From Terrimonas sp. (GTDB lineage Bacteria > Bacteroidota > Bacteroidia > Chitinophagales > Chitinophagaceae): a stretch of DNA of 64,000 nt. Positions 1 to 9,435 of the stretch are shown here, in pieces. Under the pieces are notes generated by a model. That model was not told where the DNA came from. It saw only the letters and a program-made list of their open reading frames with translations, and did no database searches. Position 1 is the first letter of the stretch; each line of letters opens with the position of its first letter. Position numbers and translations under genes: made by a program. The DNA lies in NCBI RefSeq assembly GCF_003075435.1, contig NZ_QCZJ01000009.1, positions 62,001 to 126,000 on the forward strand. The letters run 5' to 3'.

Positions 1-262
1 ATAGTACACTGATCAGCCCGGTAGCAATAAAGCTTTGCAGCATGGTAGAAATAACATTTTTCTTGCTTACCATACCTCCATAAAAAAAGGCAAGCCCCGG
101 GGTCATTAAAAGTACAAGGGCTGAAGATATCAGCACCCACGACATATCTGCCTGGTTATAAACCCCTGCACCATCAAAATCGCTAACCAGGGGAACAAAA
201 AGCCCTGCCAGTGAAACAAAACCCAATAAATAAAAAGGAGCAGAGCTGCTGAACTTATTCAT
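1..262 (-). CDS. amt: Ammonium transporter (Amt family), N-terminal part only
   Basis: The reverse strand opens at an ATG at 260-262 and stays open to the window edge, so only about the first 87 residues are seen. A hydrophobic N-terminus (signal-like or first membrane segment, residues 8-25) is followed by the segment MSWVLISSALVLLMTPGLAF and then FYGGMV, the conserved first transmembrane helix of Amt/MEP/Rh channels. The family moves ammonium across the inner membrane. It often sits beside a PII protein gene, but that side lies outside the window. The family call is firm; nothing can be said about the C-terminus. Confidence 0.88.
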   Translation of the reverse strand, partial: MNKFSSSAPFYLLGFVSLAGLFVPLVSDFDGAGVYNQADMSWVLISSALVLLMTPGLAFFYGGMVSKKNVISTMLQSFIATGLISVL

Positions 263-386
263 AGCCGAGTAAAGTTTTTAAGTGCGGGAAGATAAAGGGT
301 TTCTGCTTTTCTTTCCTAAAAGAACTGCATCAATTTTGAATAAAAGGAAGGCTATGGGCGGTAGCTGACTGCCGAAAGCTGATAGC

Positions 387-1118
387 TTACGGCTCACAGC
401 TTAGCTTCGCTGCTGCAGCCGTATCAGTAAACCAATGCAGTTCGCCTGCTTCAGGTTGTATTACCTGTGAGGGATACAGGTCAGGATCAAATTTTCCTTC
501 AAGCACTTCTTTAAGCGCATGAGCTTTGCCGGCGCCAAAAGTGAGAAAGGCGATTTTAGCGGCCCTGTTTACTATCGGAGCCGTAAGTGTGATCCTGAAC
601 ATCTGCTGGGGGGCAAGATAAAATGCTTTAACCCATAACTTCTTTTCATGAATAACCTCTGTACCCGGGAAAAGAGATAGTGTATGCCCGTCATCGCCCA
701 TACCGGAGAGCACGATGTCAAAGCTTTTACCTGTTTCTTCAAAATAACTGTGTAATATCTTTTCATATGCAGCAGCGGATTGTTCCGGTTCAATATCCGT
801 TTGCATAATGTGAACATTCTCCTTCAATACCGGCACTTTGCTTAGCAAATGACTATAGGTCATTTTAGCGTTATTGCGGTCATCCGTAAAAGGAACAGCG
901 CGTTCATCACCCCAAAAAATATGGAGCCTGCTCCAGTCAATGCGTTCATTGTACGGAGCGGTAGCCAGCAGTTCATATAAACGCCTGGGCGAATTGCCCC
1001 CGGTTAATACCAAAGTGCATTTATCCTGCTTTTGTAAAACAGACGCTATAGCTGCTGTTATCCATTCAGCCAGTTCAAGGCTTACAGCTTCGGGATTTTG
1101 TTGTATATGAAGGTGCAT
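387..1118 (-). CDS. pgl: 6-phosphogluconolactonase
   Basis: A 243-residue cytoplasmic enzyme that hydrolyses 6-phosphogluconolactone to 6-phosphogluconate, the second step of the oxidative pentose phosphate pathway. It shows the glucosamine-6-P isomerase/lactonase fold signatures: TGGNSPRRLYELL (about 39-51), WGDERAVP (69-76) and GMGDDGHTLSLFPG (139-152). The length matches the DevB/Pgl family. It is the last gene of the minus-strand set gnd-zwf-pgl, separated from zwf by about 177 bp of low-complexity intergenic sequence, so it may be co-transcribed or have its own promoter. The ATG at 1118 is the only good start. Confidence 0.95.
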   Translation of the reverse strand: MHLHIQQNPEAVSLELAEWITAAIASVLQKQDKCTLVLTGGNSPRRLYELLATAPYNERIDWSRLHIFWGDERAVPFTDDRNNAKMTYSHLLSKVPVLKENVHIMQTDIEPEQSAAAYEKILHSYFEETGKSFDIVLSGMGDDGHTLSLFPGTEVIHEKKLWVKAFYLAPQQMFRITLTAPIVNRAAKIAFLTFGAGKAHALKEVLEGKFDPDLYPSQVIQPEAGELHWFTDTAAAAKLSCEP

Positions 1119-1256
1119 AGTATTAAAGGTGTGAGATTAAAGGTATAAGGCTGAAGGTAGAAGGTTAAAGGTATAAGGAAGCAGGAAGGCCCTCTTGAGC
1201 ATCCCCTGTTTCCACATTCTCATATTCTCACATTCCCATATTTCCCAATTCTCTCC

Positions 1257-1284
1257 TCCCTCATTTTCAAATTTTCAAATTCCC
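1257..1284 (-). repeat. 28-bp repeat also present at 59520-59547
   Basis: The reverse complement of this stretch is identical over 28 bases to 59520-59547. It consists of AATTTGAAA units. It lies in the 177-bp gap between zwf and pgl, which otherwise holds short purine-rich near-repeats (AAGGTATAAGG, AAGGTTAAAGG) and no gene. Confidence 0.8.
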
Positions 1285-1295
1285 CCATTTTCAAA

Positions 1296-2807
1296 TTATG
1301 CCCCCTCCGGAGTATTCAGCGTAACCCAGTTAAACCCGTCTCTTGCTATCAGCGCTTCCGCGTCTTCAGGTCCCCATGAACCGGGAGCATAATTAGGGAA
1401 ATCAACCGGTTGCCTTGTTTCCCAGGTTTCCTGTATCGGCATAATGATCTTCCATGCTGCTTCTACCTGGTCTGCACGCATAAATAAAGTAGCATTGCCC
1501 TCCATTACATCCAGCAGCAGGGTTTCATACGCTTCAGGCTCATGCTCATCATAAGCGTCGTAATTAAAGGTCATATCAACCGGGCTGAGGATGAGGTTTT
1601 GCCCCGGGCGTTTTGCCTGGAAACGAAGACGGATATCCATTTCCGGCTGAATGCCTATCGTAAGGCGGTTAGGCCGCCAGCTATTGGCTGCTTCCGGAGG
1701 AAACGCATAGTTGGGAGCCGGGCGGAACTGTATGGTAATAAATGTGCTTTTACTATGCATGCGTTTACCCGTGCGCACGTAAAAAGGCACATCCTGCCAG
1801 CGCCAGTTATCTATATAAAATTTCAGCGCTGCAAAAGTTTCAACGTTTGAATGGGGATCAACATTTTTCTCACCTCTGTAACCTGTCACTTTTTCGCCCT
1901 GCATCCAGCCCTCGCTGTACTGACCGCGGACAGCATAATCCTGCACTTCACTATGATCAATCTTACGGATGGCATTCAGTACATCCACCTTTTTATTCCG
2001 GATCTCATTGGCATCAAAAGATACCGGGGCTTCCATACCGATCATGCACATCAATTGCAGGATATGATTTTGCACCATATCACGCAAAGCGCCGGATTTT
2101 TCATAATACGCGCCGCGGCTCTCCGCTCCTACTGTTTCTGATGCGGTGATCTGTACGTTTTCTATATAGTTACGATTCCAGATAGGCTCAAACAATGCGT
2201 TGGCAAAGCGCAACGCCAGTATATTCTGCACGGTTTCCTTACCGAGGTAGTGATCTATGCGGAAAATCTGGTTTTCATCAAACATCGTGCTGAGCAGGTG
2301 GTTAATTTCCTGTGCGCTTTTAAGATCATGGCCAAAAGGTTTTTCAACCACAATACGGGTGCATTTGGTATCCGCGCAAATATTCAGCGGTCCAAGCTTG
2401 CTGGCGATATCAGGCACCAGTTGCGGCGCAACAGCAAGGTAGAAGATCACATTAGGATGTTCGCCATATTCCTGCTCTTTTGCTTTTACAAAATCGCTGA
2501 TCTTAGCGTAAGATGCATCATTCTCTGCATCCATCTGCAGATAGCTTACATGCTGCGCAAAACCATTCCATTGATGGTCTACTTCCTCTTTACGGCGGGA
2601 GAATTTTTTAATTCCTTCCAATAAATGTCCCCTGTATGTTTCATCAGAATAATCAGATCTTCCTATACCAACAATGCCAAATTTTTCCGGCATCCACTCG
2701 TCAAGAAATAAGTTATATAAAGCCGGAGTAAGCTTACGGAGATTAAGGTCTCCGCTTCCTCCAAAAATAAAAATCAGTGAGGCAGGTGGCCGTTTATGGT
2801 TTTGCAT
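1296..2807 (-). CDS. zwf: Glucose-6-phosphate 1-dehydrogenase
   Basis: A 503-residue enzyme oxidising glucose 6-phosphate to 6-phosphogluconolactone with NAD(P)+. The Rossmann motif GGSGDL is at 16-21, EKPFG at 155-159 and the active-site block RIDHYLGKE at 183-191, with the catalytic His directly after the Asp. Length and N-terminus agree with the family. Its ATG lies 2 bp downstream of the gnd stop codon, so the two are almost certainly translated from one transcript. Nothing is missing or broken. Confidence 0.97.
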   Translation of the reverse strand: MQNHKRPPASLIFIFGGSGDLNLRKLTPALYNLFLDEWMPEKFGIVGIGRSDYSDETYRGHLLEGIKKFSRRKEEVDHQWNGFAQHVSYLQMDAENDASYAKISDFVKAKEQEYGEHPNVIFYLAVAPQLVPDIASKLGPLNICADTKCTRIVVEKPFGHDLKSAQEINHLLSTMFDENQIFRIDHYLGKETVQNILALRFANALFEPIWNRNYIENVQITASETVGAESRGAYYEKSGALRDMVQNHILQLMCMIGMEAPVSFDANEIRNKKVDVLNAIRKIDHSEVQDYAVRGQYSEGWMQGEKVTGYRGEKNVDPHSNVETFAALKFYIDNWRWQDVPFYVRTGKRMHSKSTFITIQFRPAPNYAFPPEAANSWRPNRLTIGIQPEMDIRLRFQAKRPGQNLILSPVDMTFNYDAYDEHEPEAYETLLLDVMEGNATLFMRADQVEAAWKIIMPIQETWETRQPVDFPNYAPGSWGPEDAEALIARDGFNWVTLNTPEGA

Positions 2808-2809
2808 TT

Positions 2810-4222
2810 TTATTGCCAGTTGGTGTGAAATATTCCGGGTTCATCAATACGCTGATAGGTATGCGCGCCAAAGAAGTCGCGTTGCGCCTGTATCAGGTTG
2901 GTTGGCATTGTTTCGCTCCTGTAGGCATCAAAATATCCCAGTGATACGCTCAGCGCGGCAGCAGGAATACCAGCCTGAACAGCGGTAGCGATGAATTTTC
3001 TTGTATTGGCTTCTCTCGATTTAATTAAAGCGGCAATATTGGCATCAAGCAAAATATTAGATAAAGCAGGATTGCTGGTATAAGCCTTGTAATAAATCTC
3101 AAGCAAGGTTGAGCGGATAATACATCCTCCCCTCCAGATTTTTACCACCTGGGGTAAAGGAATTTCCATATTATATTCTTTAGAAGCTACATACAATAAG
3201 GCAAGCCCCTGCGCATAGCTGATCAATGTGCCGAAAAACAGCGCTTCTCTTGCCTGCTGTATGATTTCTTCCTTTGAAACACCGGTGATTTTAACAGCAG
3301 AGGGATAAATTTCAGAAGCCGCAACCCTTTCATCTTTTAAAGCAGAGAGGTTACGCATGCTCACCGCAATATCAATGGTGGGGATGGCAATGCCCAGGTC
3401 CATCGCGTCCTGTGATGTCCATTTGCCTGTGCCTTTTGAACCGGCCTTATCTAAGATAAGATCAACCAGTCGCTTTCCTGTTTTATCATCAACTTTAGGG
3501 AAGATGTCGCGGGTAATTTCAACAAGAAAAGATTGCAGCTCGCCATCATTCCAGTCTTTAAATACCTGGTGCAGCTCATCATTGGTAAGCCCGTAGCCAC
3601 GGTGCAGCACATCATATACTTCACTGATCAGTTGCATGATACCATATTCAATGCCGTTATGCACCATTTTTACATAGTGTCCTGCAGCGCCGTTACCCAG
3701 GTAAGCCACACAGGGCTCACCATTTACTTTCGCGGAAACCGCTTCCAGCATTGGCCTCACATGAGGGTAGGCTTCTTTATCGCCGCCTGGCATAATGCTG
3801 GGACCTCTTCTTGCGCCCTCTTCCCCGCCTGAAACGCCCACACCCATAAAGTGAAAGCCTTTCTCCTGCATATATTGCACCCTGCGCAAGGTATCTGTAT
3901 AATGAGAATTTCCACCGTCAATTACAATATCGCCCTTATCCAGAAGAGGAATAAGTTCAGCCAAAACAGCGTCTACCGGTTTGCCCGCCTGAACCAGCAT
4001 CATAATCCTGCGTGGCGTTTTTAATTCCTTAACCATAAGGCTAAGGTCTGAAGTGCCTTTTACAGTTGTGCCGGGCACAATTTCCGATTCAAGCTCGGTT
4101 ACTTTTTGCGGACTTCTGTTGTATCCTATCACTGCAAAACCATGATCTGCCATATTAAGCAAGAGGTTGCGGCCCATTACGCCCAAACCTATTAACCCGA
4201 AATCGAATGATTGATTTGCCAT
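2810..4222 (-). CDS. gnd: 6-phosphogluconate dehydrogenase, decarboxylating
   Basis: A 470-residue enzyme converting 6-phosphogluconate to ribulose 5-phosphate, CO2 and NADPH. The NADP-binding fingerprint [11 protein letters not shown] is at 9-19, [10 protein letters not shown] and a C-terminal GIFHTNW follow, and the length fits the classical about 470-residue dimeric type. The reading frame extends 11 codons upstream to an ATG at 4255. The ATG at 4222 (protein beginning [10 protein letters not shown]) is preferred because it gives the family N-terminus and leaves room for the -7 box at 4253-4260. First gene of the gnd-zwf-pgl operon. Confidence 0.96.
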   Translation of the reverse strand: MANQSFDFGLIGLGVMGRNLLLNMADHGFAVIGYNRSPQKVTELESEIVPGTTVKGTSDLSLMVKELKTPRRIMMLVQAGKPVDAVLAELIPLLDKGDIVIDGGNSHYTDTLRRVQYMQEKGFHFMGVGVSGGEEGARRGPSIMPGGDKEAYPHVRPMLEAVSAKVNGEPCVAYLGNGAAGHYVKMVHNGIEYGIMQLISEVYDVLHRGYGLTNDELHQVFKDWNDGELQSFLVEITRDIFPKVDDKTGKRLVDLILDKAGSKGTGKWTSQDAMDLGIAIPTIDIAVSMRNLSALKDERVAASEIYPSAVKITGVSKEEIIQQAREALFFGTLISYAQGLALLYVASKEYNMEIPLPQVVKIWRGGCIIRSTLLEIYYKAYTSNPALSNILLDANIAALIKSREANTRKFIATAVQAGIPAAALSVSLGYFDAYRSETMPTNLIQAQRDFFGAHTYQRIDEPGIFHTNWQ

Positions 4223-4252
4223 AGTTATTAAAGATGTGATGAAAAAGGATGG

Positions 4253-4260
4253 CAAATGTA
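4253..4260 (-). promoter_or_regulatory. Putative -7 promoter element for gnd-zwf-pgl
   Basis: The minus strand reads TACATTTG, an exact TAnnTTTG match to the Bacteroidota housekeeping -7 element, about 30 bases before the chosen gnd ATG. A TTTG at 4285-4288 (minus strand) lies 24 bp upstream and could be the -33 element, although that spacing is slightly long. Inferred from motif only. Confidence 0.5.
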
Positions 4261-4270
4261 GGTTATTTCA

Positions 4271-4513
4271 TTATTTCACCTCTTCAAAGTCAATATATTC
4301 TCCAGCAGGAGTGGCCGGAGACGGCTTTTCTGCCTGTGGCGCATTATTTGATGCAGCCGCCTGTTGTTGCCTCATTTGTTCTTCCATACGCTGCTGCATA
4401 TCGTTGAACTGCCTTTTAATTTGTTTTCCTGTTCTGAAAACAGGAATTACAAAGCCGGTAATAAACCTGAAGAGAAAATACCCAAGAATAATATATAGTA
4501 TAAATTTCAACAT
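4271..4513 (-). CDS. DUF4834 family small membrane protein
   Basis: An 80-residue protein with one N-terminal membrane helix (about 2-27), a basic stretch (TGKQIKRQF) and a charged, glutamine-rich tail ending in EYIDFEEVK. This arrangement and the terminal Y-I-D-F-E-E-V motif are typical of the small DUF4834 proteins found across Bacteroidota; the function is unknown. It lies just upstream of the gnd start on the same strand and may share readthrough with it. Confidence 0.75.
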   Translation of the reverse strand: MLKFILYIILGYFLFRFITGFVIPVFRTGKQIKRQFNDMQQRMEEQMRQQQAAASNNAPQAEKPSPATPAGEYIDFEEVK

Positions 4514-4579
4514 AATCGGAGTGCTAAGATACCAAATCAGGAGGTTTTTGGTGGTTAAAAGTTGTTAAAGGTTTTGGTA

Positions 4580-4587
4580 TATATTTG
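4580..4587 (+). promoter_or_regulatory. Putative -7 promoter element for the sugar-uronate genes
   Basis: TATATTTG followed by GCGCAC fits the Bacteroidota TAnnTTTG -7 consensus and lies 79 bases before the ATG at 4666. No convincing -33 TTG at the ideal distance is visible (GTTG at 4561-4564 is somewhat close). Confidence 0.45.
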
Positions 4588-4665
4588 CGCACGAAATCCG
4601 CAAACATTGCGTTATTAATCACCTGTGATTTAATATTAATCGCTCCGGTTATCTTATTAATAATT

Positions 4666-5238
4666 ATGGACTACTTTGCTCACCCTACCGCGGTTATTGA
4701 TGAAAATTGTACCATTGGAAAAGGAACCAGGATCTGGCATTTCTCTCACATTATGTCTCACAGCACTATTGGAGAAAATTGTAATATCGGTCAGAATGTA
4801 GTGGTATCGCCAGGGGTTATTTTAGGTAATAATATTAAGGTGCAGAACAATGTTTCTGTATACACCGGTGTTATATGCGAGGATGATGTATTCCTGGGGC
4901 CTTCTATGGTTTTTACCAATGTTTTCAACCCGAGAAGCGCTGTCTCCCGCAAGGAAGAATACAGGAAAACAATCGTAAGGAAAGGCGCCAGCATTGGTGC
5001 AAACGCCACCATCGTTTGCGGCTACGAGATTGGGGAATATGCATTTATAGGAGCTGGTGCGGTTATTACCAAACCTGTGCCTGCTTATGCATTAATGGTG
5101 GGAAACCCGGCAAAGCAAACCGGCTGGATGAGCAAGAACGGGCATAAGCTGAATTTTAATAATGAAGGCATAGCTTTTTGCCCGGAAACAAACGAAAAAT
5201 ATATTTTAAAAGATAAAATGGTAACGGCAGCATTATGA
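4666..5238 (+). CDS. WbpD/WlbB-like sugar N-acetyltransferase (left-handed beta-helix)
   Basis: A 190-residue hexapeptide-repeat acyltransferase. Successive imperfect hexapeptides ([24 protein letters not shown]) build a left-handed beta-helix from about residue 15 to 150, followed by a C-terminal [12 protein letters not shown]. This layout and length match the enzymes that 3-N-acetylate UDP-2-acetamido-3-amino-2,3-dideoxyglucuronate (WbpD, WlbB). The frame is open 27 codons upstream; the ATG at 4666 ([12 protein letters not shown]) gives the family N-terminus. Its stop overlaps the next ATG by 4 bp, so the two are translationally coupled. The exact substrate is inferred from the neighbour. 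Confidence 0.82.
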   Translation: MDYFAHPTAVIDENCTIGKGTRIWHFSHIMSHSTIGENCNIGQNVVVSPGVILGNNIKVQNNVSVYTGVICEDDVFLGPSMVFTNVFNPRSAVSRKEEYRKTIVRKGASIGANATIVCGYEIGEYAFIGAGAVITKPVPAYALMVGNPAKQTGWMSKNGHKLNFNNEGIAFCPETNEKYILKDKMVTAAL

Positions 5239-6257
5239 ACGACGGTAATAAAATAAAATTTGCAGTAGCAGGATTGGGACATATTGGAAAACGCCACGGG
5301 GCAATGATCAGCCAGAACGCTGAGTGTGAATGGGTTGCAGGATGTGATATGCTGCCGGAAGCGGATGTTAAATTTACAACACATAAGCCAACACATTACT
5401 TTAATTCACTGGAAGATCTTTTGAAAAGCAACACGGAGTTTGATGTTTTAAGCATCGCCACTCCCAATGGCTTTCATGAGGAGCACGCCTTGATGGGTTT
5501 AAAAGCCGGCAAGCATGTGGTTATTGAAAAGCCGATGGCATTGACCAAAGCCGGTTGTGAAAAGATCATTTATGAAGCGCTTCACCAGCATAAGCAGGTG
5601 TTTTGTGTAATGCAAAACAGGTATTCTCCCACATCCGTTTGGCTGAAAGATATTTTACGGCAAGGCATTTTGGGAAAAATATTCCTGGTGCAGGTTAATT
5701 GTTACTGGAACAGGGATGAGCGTTATTATACCAAAGGCAACTGGCACGGCACGGCAAAATTAGACGGGGGAACGCTCTACACGCAGTTTTCTCATTTTGT
5801 AGATATCATGTTCTGGCTGTTTGGAGATATCAGCAATATCAGCGGGCGATTTGCCAATTTTAATCATAGCGGTTTAACGGAGTTTGAGGATTCGGGCTTT
5901 GTGCAGTTTGATTTTGTAAATGGCGGTATGGGCAATTTCAGTTATTCAACATCCTGCTGGAACAAAAACCTGGAAAGCAGCGTAACCGTAATAGCAGAAA
6001 ATGGTATGGTAAAAGTGGGGGGTCAGTATATGAACGAGGTAGAGTTTTGTCATATAAAGGATTATGTTATGCCTGAACTGCCGCCGGCTAATCCACCCAA
6101 CGATTATGGCCCGTATAAAGGTTCGGCAGCAAACCATCATTATATTTTTGAAAATGTTGTTGATGTATTAAAGGGGCGTTCACCTATTACCACCAATGCC
6201 CTGGAAGGATTGAAAGTGGTAGAAATAATTGAGAGAATATATAATTTGAAGAAATAG
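5235..6257 (+). CDS. Gfo/Idh/MocA oxidoreductase, WbpB/WlbA-like
   Basis: A 340-residue NAD-dependent sugar dehydrogenase. The N-terminal Rossmann motif is [11 protein letters not shown] (11-21), then [12 protein letters not shown] and VIEKPMALT, the lysine of which is the usual catalytic or substrate-contact residue in the family. In the pathway to UDP-2,3-diacetamido-2,3-dideoxyglucuronate/mannuronate, WbpB oxidises C3 of UDP-GlcNAcA before transamination. The 4-bp overlap with the WbpD-like gene strongly supports that role. No aminotransferase (WbpE) or UDP-GlcNAc 6-dehydrogenase (WbpA) is present in the window. Confidence 0.85.
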   Translation: MNDGNKIKFAVAGLGHIGKRHGAMISQNAECEWVAGCDMLPEADVKFTTHKPTHYFNSLEDLLKSNTEFDVLSIATPNGFHEEHALMGLKAGKHVVIEKPMALTKAGCEKIIYEALHQHKQVFCVMQNRYSPTSVWLKDILRQGILGKIFLVQVNCYWNRDERYYTKGNWHGTAKLDGGTLYTQFSHFVDIMFWLFGDISNISGRFANFNHSGLTEFEDSGFVQFDFVNGGMGNFSYSTSCWNKNLESSVTVIAENGMVKVGGQYMNEVEFCHIKDYVMPELPPANPPNDYGPYKGSAANHHYIFENVVDVLKGRSPITTNALEGLKVVEIIERIYNLKK

Positions 6258-6402
6258 TGCTGTATTCAAAGTGCCATAAACGCAATGATGCTGATCTTTG
6301 CTTAAAATACAATGCTGTAAAACCTTATAAGATCATGTCCCTTTCTTTCCCGGTTTTCGGGAAGGGCTGAAACTCAAACATTACTGGAATCTTTTTTACA
6401 TC

Positions 6403-6410
6403 TATATTTG
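6403..6410 (+). promoter_or_regulatory. Putative -7 promoter element upstream of the upxY-like gene
   Basis: TATATTTGCGCTAC matches TAnnTTTG and has the same trailing GCGC as the element at 4580. A transcript from here would carry an untranslated leader of about 265 bases before the ATG at 6681. No strong -33 element is seen. Confidence 0.45.
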
Positions 6411-6452
6411 CGCTACAAAAACAAGGGCGGCTTCGTTCTTATAATCGCCTGA

Positions 6453-6588
6453 CATTGTTTGAGTTCTTATCCTTACAGCGAAAAACTATGGTATACCGGG
6501 CTTCCTGAACAGGACCTGGATTTATTTTAATTAACTATTTTAAATAGAAAATAATGTTTGCCGCGGTATTGATATTACTCAAACAATG
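6453..6588. repeat. 12-bp inverted repeats flanking about 112 bp upstream of the antiterminator
   Basis: CATTGTTTGAGT at 6453-6464 is exactly inverted as ACTCAAACAATG at 6577-6588. In RNA they could form a long-range stem; in DNA they could be invertible-segment ends, as seen upstream of UpxY genes in Bacteroides. They are shorter than the known Bacteroides recombination sites, so the hairpin reading is at least as likely. Confidence 0.6.
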
Positions 6589-6680
6589 ATTATGTAACAG
6601 CCACAAAAAGAAATATGTGACTGAGAGGGCGAAGCCGTGCAGCTACATGGCACATGTAAAACATTTAAATACCGCCAGGC

Positions 6681-7178
6681 ATGAACTGTATAAAAAGATG
6701 GCATGCAGTATATACCAAACCCAGGTGGGAAAAGAAGGTTTTTGCCTTGCTGGAGGAAAAAGGGATTATTGCTTACTGCCCTTTAAACAAAGTGCGGAGA
6801 AAATGGAGCGACCGGTATAAAATTATAAATGAGCCCCTGTTTAAGTCCTATGTTTTTGTAAAAATTAATGAAGATGAGAAGAAAAAAGTGCGAATGATAC
6901 CAGGGGTGGTAAATTTTGTATACTGGAATGGAAAACCGGCAATCATAAAAGAAGAAGAGATTAACATCATCAGGCGGTTCTTAAATGAATACGAGTTTGT
7001 AGCAATTGAGCCAGTGCAACTCCGACAACGCCAGAGGGTGAAAATAATGAGTGGAATTTTTATGGACCAGGAAGGCGTTGTTATCCGTTCGGGTAAAAAC
7101 AAAGTACAGATCATTTTGGAAAGCCTGGGCTTTATGCTTACGGGAAAATTGAATAGAAGTGAAATTCAGCCCATATAA
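6681..7178 (+). CDS. UpxY/NusG-like transcription antitermination protein
   Basis: A 165-residue specialised NusG paralogue. The N-terminal NGN domain begins RWHAVYTKPRWEKKV (6-20) and continues with CPLNKVRRKWSDR and LFKSYVFVKI. A C-terminal KOW-like segment is at about 108-160 (VKIMSGIFMDQEGVV). In Bacteroides, UpxY proteins bind RNA polymerase in the leader of their own capsule operon and prevent early termination; the position at the head of a polysaccharide locus behind a long leader fits exactly. Start ATG at 6681; a longer overlapping frame from 6617 is a shadow. Confidence 0.88.
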   Translation: MNCIKRWHAVYTKPRWEKKVFALLEEKGIIAYCPLNKVRRKWSDRYKIINEPLFKSYVFVKINEDEKKKVRMIPGVVNFVYWNGKPAIIKEEEINIIRRFLNEYEFVAIEPVQLRQRQRVKIMSGIFMDQEGVVIRSGKNKVQIILESLGFMLTGKLNRSEIQPI

Positions 7179-7264
7179 TTGTAAAAGAGTATCAAAACGA
7201 TAGAATATTAAGAAAGCCCAGGTACATTCCACATGAGGGGTGGGACTGGATCCAACTTTAAAGA

Positions 7265-8365
7265 ATGGCAGTAAAGCATATATATATTGTTGTAGGAACC
7301 AGGCCTAATTTTATTAAAGTTACTCAGTTCAAAAGGGTCGCTGCGATGTATGAGGACATAGAGATCAAAATCATACATACCGGTCAGCACTATGATACAA
7401 AAATGGCAGATGTGTTCTTTGAGCAGTTTGAACTTGTTCCAGACCATTTTCTGAATATACCACCAGGCTCTCCTAATAGCCAGACAGCAGAAATCATGCT
7501 TCGCCTGGAAAAACTGATAAAAGAGAACGGCGCCCCGGATTTACTTATGGTGGTTGGAGATGTTAACTCAACGCTGGCAGCAGCGCTCACTGGTTATAAA
7601 TTAAGCATACCTGTTGCTCATTTGGAAAGTGGGTTGAGGAGTTTTGACAGAACAATGCCTGAAGAAATAAACAGGATTCTTACTGATGAGATATCCGGTT
7701 ACTTTTTTGTTACTGAACAAAGCGGTATAAATAATCTGGCTAAAGAGGGTAAACCCGAGGATACAATATTTTTTGTTGGTAATACCATGATTGACACCCT
7801 GGTAGCCTTCAAAACCAAAATAGATCAAAGCACGATAACAGCGCAATTGAATATTGCTGATGAGCGTTTTGCTTTGATGACTATGCACCGTCCTGCTACT
7901 GTAGATAATAAAGAAGGCTTACTTAAATTGCTTACTGTTATAGAAAATATAACCCTGTATTATAAGCTGGTTTTTCCTATCCATCCAAGAACATTAAAGA
8001 ATTTGTCTGATTTTGGATTGGCAGAATCATTTAATACTAATAAAAATATTGTTACCACCCCTCCCCTGGACTATTTCTCTTTTCAGAAGCTTATTGCTTC
8101 TTCTGAATTTGTAATAACCGATAGCGGAGGTATTCAGGAGGAAACAACGTTTATTCAAAAGCCATGTTTAACACTACGTCCAAACACGGAGCGTCCTGTT
8201 ACCTGTACCGAAGGCACTAATACCCTGGTGCCATTTGATGCAGACTGCATTGCCCGGTATATTGCTGAAATACATAACGGGCAATACAAGTCGGGAAAGA
8301 TTCCTGATTTGTGGGACGGAAAATCGTCAGAGCGAATTGTAAGGATATTGGCGGATATACTTTAG
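7265..8365 (+). CDS. wecB: UDP-N-acetylglucosamine 2-epimerase family (WecB or WbpI-like)
   Basis: A 366-residue non-hydrolysing 2-epimerase. Family motifs seen are VGTRPNFIKV (about 8-17), TGQHYDTKM, LESGLRSFDRTMPEEINR, MTMHRPATVDN and TDSGGIQEE. It either makes UDP-ManNAc from UDP-GlcNAc or, given the WbpD- and WbpB-like genes 1 kb upstream, epimerises UDP-2,3-diacetamidoglucuronate to the mannuronate form as WbpI does. Sequence inspection alone cannot separate these. It lies 86 bp after the antiterminator on the same strand, within the controlled transcript. Confidence 0.9.
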   Translation: MAVKHIYIVVGTRPNFIKVTQFKRVAAMYEDIEIKIIHTGQHYDTKMADVFFEQFELVPDHFLNIPPGSPNSQTAEIMLRLEKLIKENGAPDLLMVVGDVNSTLAAALTGYKLSIPVAHLESGLRSFDRTMPEEINRILTDEISGYFFVTEQSGINNLAKEGKPEDTIFFVGNTMIDTLVAFKTKIDQSTITAQLNIADERFALMTMHRPATVDNKEGLLKLLTVIENITLYYKLVFPIHPRTLKNLSDFGLAESFNTNKNIVTTPPLDYFSFQKLIASSEFVITDSGGIQEETTFIQKPCLTLRPNTERPVTCTEGTNTLVPFDADCIARYIAEIHNGQYKSGKIPDLWDGKSSERIVRILADIL

Positions 8366-8550
8366 GAATTATAGCTTTTTTGCATAGTCATCTGTGATTA
8401 GTATGAGAATGTAATGTCTGTCGATATCTTTTCTTAATATTGAGAATTCAATTGATTGTTAATCATTTTGGTCTATAAGAATAATATACCTTATTTAACA
8501 TACGTTAAATCTTCCAAAGAATAAGTTTACAGAGCATATCCTGATTGAAA

Positions 8551-9366
8551 ATGGGTTTACACTATAAAAATAAAGCGGCTATCCCGGTACTGGCAATGTG
8601 CTTATTGCTCTTTTCGTGTCGTGCTACCAGGCCAATACAATACCTCCAGGGACCGATTGATACCTCGGCGTTGAGCGCCATAGCCCTGCCGGAACCCCTT
8701 ATTCAAAAGGGTGATCTTATCGGGATAACGGTTTACAGCGATAATCCTGAAGCAACAGCGGTATACAACCAGCAGATGAATACAACCATGTCTTCCTCTG
8801 CCCAGGCTGCAGGAGCCGCCACGACAGGGCAGTCAGGTGCTGTTATGCCGGGTTACCTGGTAGATGCCAATGGCGATATCCGTTTCCAGTCGCTGGGCTT
8901 ATTGCATGTAGAAGGCATGACCAGGGCGGAGCTGGAACAAATGCTTAAAGAAAAGCTCAGCCCCTTTCTCAAAAACCCTTATTGCAATATCCGGTTCCTG
9001 AACTATAAGTTTACCATGCTGGGCGAAGTTACCAGGCAGGGGGTGTATTCCATTCCCAACGAAAAGATCAGCATACTGGAGGCTTTGGGACTGGCAGGAG
9101 ATATTACCATGTACGGTGAAAAAGACAGTATACTGGTGGTGCGGGAAATAAACGGTAAAAGAAGCTTTGGCTACCTGGATGTGAGCAAGCCGGAAGTAAT
9201 GCTTTCTCCTTATTATTACCTGCGGCAGAATGATGTGGTGATTGTAAAAGCTAATCCTAAGAAGCCGGGTATTTCAGAACAAACAGCTACCAGGAGATTA
9301 ACCAGGGTTACTGCCATCATGTCTATTCTAGTTTCGCTTACTTTGATCTTTACGAGAGTGCGGTAA
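8551..9366 (+). CDS. Polysaccharide export outer-membrane lipoprotein (Wza/BexD family)
   Basis: A 271-residue lipoprotein with a signal peptide ending at lipobox LLFSC (Cys 23). It carries a polysaccharide biosynthesis/export domain (from about residue 48, IQKGDLIGITVYS), a SLBB-type segment (FTMLGEVTRQGVYSIPN, about 165-180) and a C-terminal hydrophobic helix (RVTAIMSILVSLTLIFTRV) that probably anchors or lines the exit pore. Wza-type octamers form the outer-membrane channel for capsule. The ATG at 8551 is chosen over an in-frame TTG two codons earlier. It is followed by the Wzc-like kinase, its usual partner. Confidence 0.9.
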   Translation: MGLHYKNKAAIPVLAMCLLLFSCRATRPIQYLQGPIDTSALSAIALPEPLIQKGDLIGITVYSDNPEATAVYNQQMNTTMSSSAQAAGAATTGQSGAVMPGYLVDANGDIRFQSLGLLHVEGMTRAELEQMLKEKLSPFLKNPYCNIRFLNYKFTMLGEVTRQGVYSIPNEKISILEALGLAGDITMYGEKDSILVVREINGKRSFGYLDVSKPEVMLSPYYYLRQNDVVIVKANPKKPGISEQTATRRLTRVTAIMSILVSLTLIFTRVR

Positions 9367-9435
9367 GAGCATTGTGGTGGTAAGATTAAAGATTTGGCAC
9401 CCTAAAAACAATAAAAGCATATAATTAAATATTAC

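Larger units (their letters stand above)
6258..6680 (+). other. 423-bp leader/promoter region of the polysaccharide locus
   Basis: There is no gene. It contains TATATTTG at 6403-6410 (TAnnTTTG -7 element) and a GC-rich short hairpin near 6345-6367 (CCCGGTTTTCGGG). A nonamer occurs three times: ACTCAAACA at 6372-6380, inverted TGTTTGAGT at 6456-6464 and again direct at 6577-6585. The region therefore looks like a regulated promoter plus a long untranslated leader for the antitermination gene that follows. Confidence 0.5.

Noticed and set aside
1542-2624. Several plus-strand frames of 60-135 codons within zwf
   Set aside because: They are antisense shadows of a fully conserved enzyme gene and show no family features.
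6617-6820. A 67-codon frame overlapping the start of the UpxY-like gene
   Set aside because: It runs out of frame through the conserved NGN domain coding sequence and has no independent features.
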